Assembly: GCA_933822405.4 (NCBI GenBank)
Contig: CAKOGP040001723.1
Span: 1 to 23,007 of the forward strand
DNA: 23,007 nt
Direction of reading: 5' to 3'
Source of the DNA: Cylindrotheca closterium
Taxonomy: Eukaryota > Bacillariophyta > Bacillariophyceae > Bacillariales > Bacillariaceae
Notes under the pieces: generated by a model
Seen by the model: only the letters and a program-made list of their open reading frames with translations
Told to the model about the DNA's origin: nothing
The model's database searches: none
Translations under genes and position numbers: made by a program
In this document: positions 20,555 through 23,007 of the stretch, piece after piece
Layout: each line of letters opens with the position of its first letter
Numbering within the stretch: the stretch's first letter is position 1

Positions 20555-22161
20555 GTCGAACTCAACTTCCAACATCTTGACAACATTTTGCAATTATGTT
20601 CTGGTGCAGGTGAAGCTGCAAAAGAATACTTTGCTAGAGCTAATGAAATCCGTTTTTTTTCGGATCTTGATGGGCTTGCCAATTGGTCCAGGCTTGATTT
20701 GAACAATGAATCCACCTGGAGCTCAGTGCAACCCTTAGTACAAGTCATCAATTACTCCGGCATATCCGAAGGCATGGTTTTTAGAGCTGATTTCTCAGGC
20801 TGGAAGAATGGCAAAGGCTCTTTCACCCCTGTTGTTGATCCTTCCCAAGAGCCAGATTGGTACGATAAAATGGAAATGTCCATTATAGCCTTGAATAAAA
20901 TTCAGAGAGCCAAGGATTATATTGATGCTTGCAAAGTTGGGAGATCAGTAATTGCTCGATTGAATGCTCATATTCAGTTGGCGAAAGTTGGAAAAGAAGT
21001 CATGAAGCAAGCCATGTTCGAAGTTACAAGCGGGCATAAGACCATCAACAACTAGGATGTGCAACATAATGGCAAATTATTGGAAGCGGAAGAGAATCAC
21101 ATGAATGATGACATGAGCGAGTCGGACTGCTTTGAATCGTACTATTGGGAGATTGAGCACACTGTAGCATACGTCAAAGAAGGCCAGCAAGATGACACAG
21201 AATTGGATAGTGACATTGAGGATGGCAACAGTGATGGCGAGGCAAGTGTGGATGAAGAAGCAGATAGTTACCAGGTCAAGGCAAGTGCCGACCGCCTTCT
21301 CGAAGAAGCACCAAAGGAACACTACAACAAGAAAACATTCTTCACTCTGGTACAAGTTAAATGGTACAAGCCTTTTTGCACTTTTTATCCCACCAAGCCA
21401 AAGGCGACAAAAAAGAAGAAAAAGAAGACGATTATTGAAGAGGATGAGTACGACAGCGGAAGGGTGGTGGACTGGGCCATCGGACTGGATCAAAATTACA
21501 TTAACATGGCTGAATGCTCCATCGCACCGGCACTCAATGCCAAGATGAAAGAATACAAGATTGCTGATCAATGGCGTCCACTAGAGCCTTTGATGCGGTC
21601 TCAAGGTTGGGCAAGACGACCCATGAGCGGAGGACTGTACGGAAGGAACTACATGAATGATAAATTCATAAAAATATGCTTTGTTCAATTCAACCGTGGT
21701 ATTGTTAATAAAGGGGATAAACAGAGCCCAACCCAGACTCTTGCACTGATGAAGGAAGAGCATCAGGGCTTTTATTGTTATCCTGGACTTCATGAAATTG
21801 TTTGGATGTTTTCCAGTTTGGTGCAGCAATCAAAACAAAACGGCAACAAGATCATCTCTTTCCAGAAGAAGTCTGAACCATTGGTTCCTCCAAAGATCAA
21901 AGCGGAGTTGCAATCGATGCTTGATGAAAATCCTAATTGGACCCTAGTACCATTGCTAAATGAATGGAAAGAGAGATTTTCAGGCAACAGAGAATATGAT
22001 GAAGAAAAGGTGAAAAAACAAGCCACATGTCTACGAGCAAAGCTGATGATTGATTTGAAAAGGCGACTGATGAGAAGCATGGCTGGATAGATTATACATC
22101 AAGAAAAGAGTAGACTTTGAATAATTATCACTTAGTATCAAATTAGAATTTGGCAATGCCC

Positions 22162-22331
22162 TCAGTTGACAGTAGTTGGACGAGAAGCTATATTGTTTGT
22201 GGTGTGGTTCTCCTTTTCATTGTCAAGATCATCCATACAAAGAACCTGCACAATGTCACGCATCCTGAGTTTTTGGGGCTGTTTGCCAAAGAGTTCTTTG
22301 TAAACAGCCCAGAGTTTGGCACACTTCATCT
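22162..22331 (-). pseudogene. Convergent hypothetical coding fragment, second copy
   Basis: Identical to 15361-15530, including its stop 72 bases from the opposing transposase stop. The duplicate adds no evidence for function because it lies within the large repeat. Confidence 0.35.
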
Positions 22332-22698
22332 TGATACATGCAGATTCCCAAAATGCCCCAAGAACACAGTTTTGTGTCAAGCTTGGAATGTATTGCACGC
22401 GACACTGCCCTTGTGGTAAACAAAAGAAGAAATGTGGAAGCAGCAAAACAAAATTAGTAAGGAAGTTTATAGCAGCTGTAACAAGAAGCGAAGGCTTGTC
22501 GCCCGTTGTCAAATTTGCAAGAAGTGCAGTGATTGCTGTACTTGTGTCACCAAAACTCCTGCGAAAAAAAGATCCAATTATGGAGAAACAATGAGCCGGA
22601 TACAACTCGCTGCTCAAGAGAAGACTCCTCTCACTACACGTTTGGCAACTGGAGAGCTTGTACAAGATTGGGCTGGATTCGAAGAAGCTCGGCTCTTT
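22332..22698 (+). pseudogene. Transposase N-terminal Cys-rich fragment, second copy
   Basis: Identical to 15531-15897, with the same 7-base deletion in the cysteine cluster and the same truncation by the Gag fragment. Shared defects show that the fragment was already broken before the 6.8-kb repeat formed. Confidence 0.85.
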
Positions 22699-23007
22699 AG
22701 AATAAGATCTAATAGGAAGTGGTGAGACTGTTCATCCGCAGGTTGAAGCCCAGCATCGCTGGCACCTGTTCCTATTGTAGGCAATCCATAGCCAACGTAG
22801 ATTTGAGCTCAGTATACTCCAGAGGTAGCTAGAGCGTTGAGGCTCTCATTACAGCTACGGAGTTGATTATCTGACAGTCAATCAACAAAGGTAATTTTTG
22901 AACATTGCAAAGTAGGAGGGACTACAGAGCAAGATGCCTGGTAGAAGAAACCAAGGCAGAGGCGGTCGAGGTGGCCGTGGAGGAAGATCTGCGCAGCAGA
23001 CTGGTCG
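22697..23007 (+). pseudogene. Copia Gag leader and Gag N terminus, second copy, cut by window end
   Basis: Identical to 15896-16206. The leader stem-loop is at 22825-22858 and the Gag ATG at 22934, followed by the RGG box. The sequence stops 25 codons into Gag because the window ends. Confidence 0.9.

Larger units (their letters stand above)
14359..21159. repeat. Direct repeat 2, complete unit (6801 bp)
   Basis: Bases 14359-16206 match 21160-23007 at a constant offset of 6801, with no difference found in the stretches and frames compared. The unit contains, in order, the transposase C-terminal part, a convergent coding-like fragment, a transposase N-terminal fragment, a copia Gag fragment, non-coding DNA and most of a longer transposase copy. 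The joint at 21159/21160 keeps the transposase reading frame, so it is probably ancestral, whereas 14358/14359 looks like the truncated edge. Confidence 0.93.
18203..22090 (+). pseudogene. DDE transposase-like gene with Cys-rich N terminus, multiply broken
   Basis: This is the longest copy of a probable cut-and-paste transposase. From ATG 18203 it runs 317 codons, with a 12-cysteine cluster at 18272-18451 (YCARHCPCGKQKKKC ... CQICKKCSDCCTC) that resembles CXC/CRC-type zinc-binding modules. A helical region follows, then an RNase-H-like core: VKITMDFKQNF (Asp 19957), GQQGNSWHIGVIEYY, LASDNANCYHS (Asp 20246) and IHPETQD...CDSHAAVAGTH (Asp 20334 or 20352). The tail is acidic then basic. Breaks visible: an extra G in GGGG near 19138-19141; frame changes near 19405 and 19640; TAA 19978; a tandem AATG duplication at 20002-20009; a frame change near 20290; TGA 20337; a gap at 20497-20545; and TAG 21053. 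The family resembles uncharacterised transposase-like proteins I recall from algae and invertebrates; I cannot name a superfamily. Confidence 0.72.
21160..23007. repeat. Direct repeat 2, second copy (continues off the window)
   Basis: Same sequence as 14359-16206. It holds the transposase C terminus (to 22090), the convergent fragment (22162-22331), the N-terminal transposase fragment (22332-22698) and the start of the copia Gag fragment (leader from 22697, ATG at 22934). The window ends inside Gag. The unit should continue to the right if the array is real. Confidence 0.95.

Noticed and set aside
1..23007. CRISPR array, prophage, bacterial operon, tRNA or rRNA
   Set aside because: No spaced short repeats, no cloverleaf or rRNA signature and no bacterial gene organisation were seen; all supported coding sequence belongs to eukaryotic transposons.

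Overview
The window looks like a nuclear transposon nest from a eukaryotic alga, most likely a diatom. It holds two Ty1/copia-type LTR retrotransposons whose Gag-Pol layout (protease, integrase, then reverse transcriptase and RNase H, and a pol C terminus ending in VQGW) matches the copia lineages known from diatom genomes. It also holds a multi-copy DDE transposase-like gene with a cysteine-rich N terminus. I found no convincing intact host gene, tRNA, rRNA, CRISPR array or bacterial operon. The organism call rests on family resemblance recalled from memory, not on a search.

Layout: (1) 1-4907 and 5376-10282 are the same sequence in direct orientation, a tandem duplication of period 5375. 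As far as I compared them, including every reading frame, they are identical. Each copy has the 5' half of a minus-strand copia element (RGG-rich Gag, CCHC knuckle, protease, integrase; no reverse transcriptase in the window) head to head with the 5' part of a second, plus-strand copia element. (2) Only the right-hand copy runs on into the rest of the plus-strand element (integrase, reverse transcriptase, RNase H, to 13702), which is inactivated by five in-frame stops and one frame change. (3) 13703-14358 shows nothing codable. (4) 14359-23007 is a second direct repeat, of period 6801 (14359-16206 equals 21160-23007). Its unit contains the C-terminal part of a transposase-like gene, a short convergent coding-looking stretch, an N-terminal transposase fragment, a plus-strand 5' fragment of the first copia family, about 0.9 kb of non-coding DNA, and then the longest copy of the transposase-like gene (18203-22090), broken by several frameshifts and stops.

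The two direct repeats differ in kind. In the left one the internal junction (4907/4908) is the artificial joint, since it fuses one retrotransposon to the antisense of another, as expected for a simple tandem duplication. In the right one the internal junction (21159/21160) is natural, because the transposase frame reads straight across it, while the left border (14358/14359) cuts into the coding region. That is what a circularly closed or already tandem 6.8-kb unit would give. Both ends of the window fall inside repeats, so assembly collapse or expansion must be excluded before biology is inferred.

Nothing here appears able to move by itself as written. The main interest is the architecture: two near-perfect large direct repeats, short shared motifs at their edges, and a cysteine-rich DDE-type element that I cannot assign to a named superfamily.
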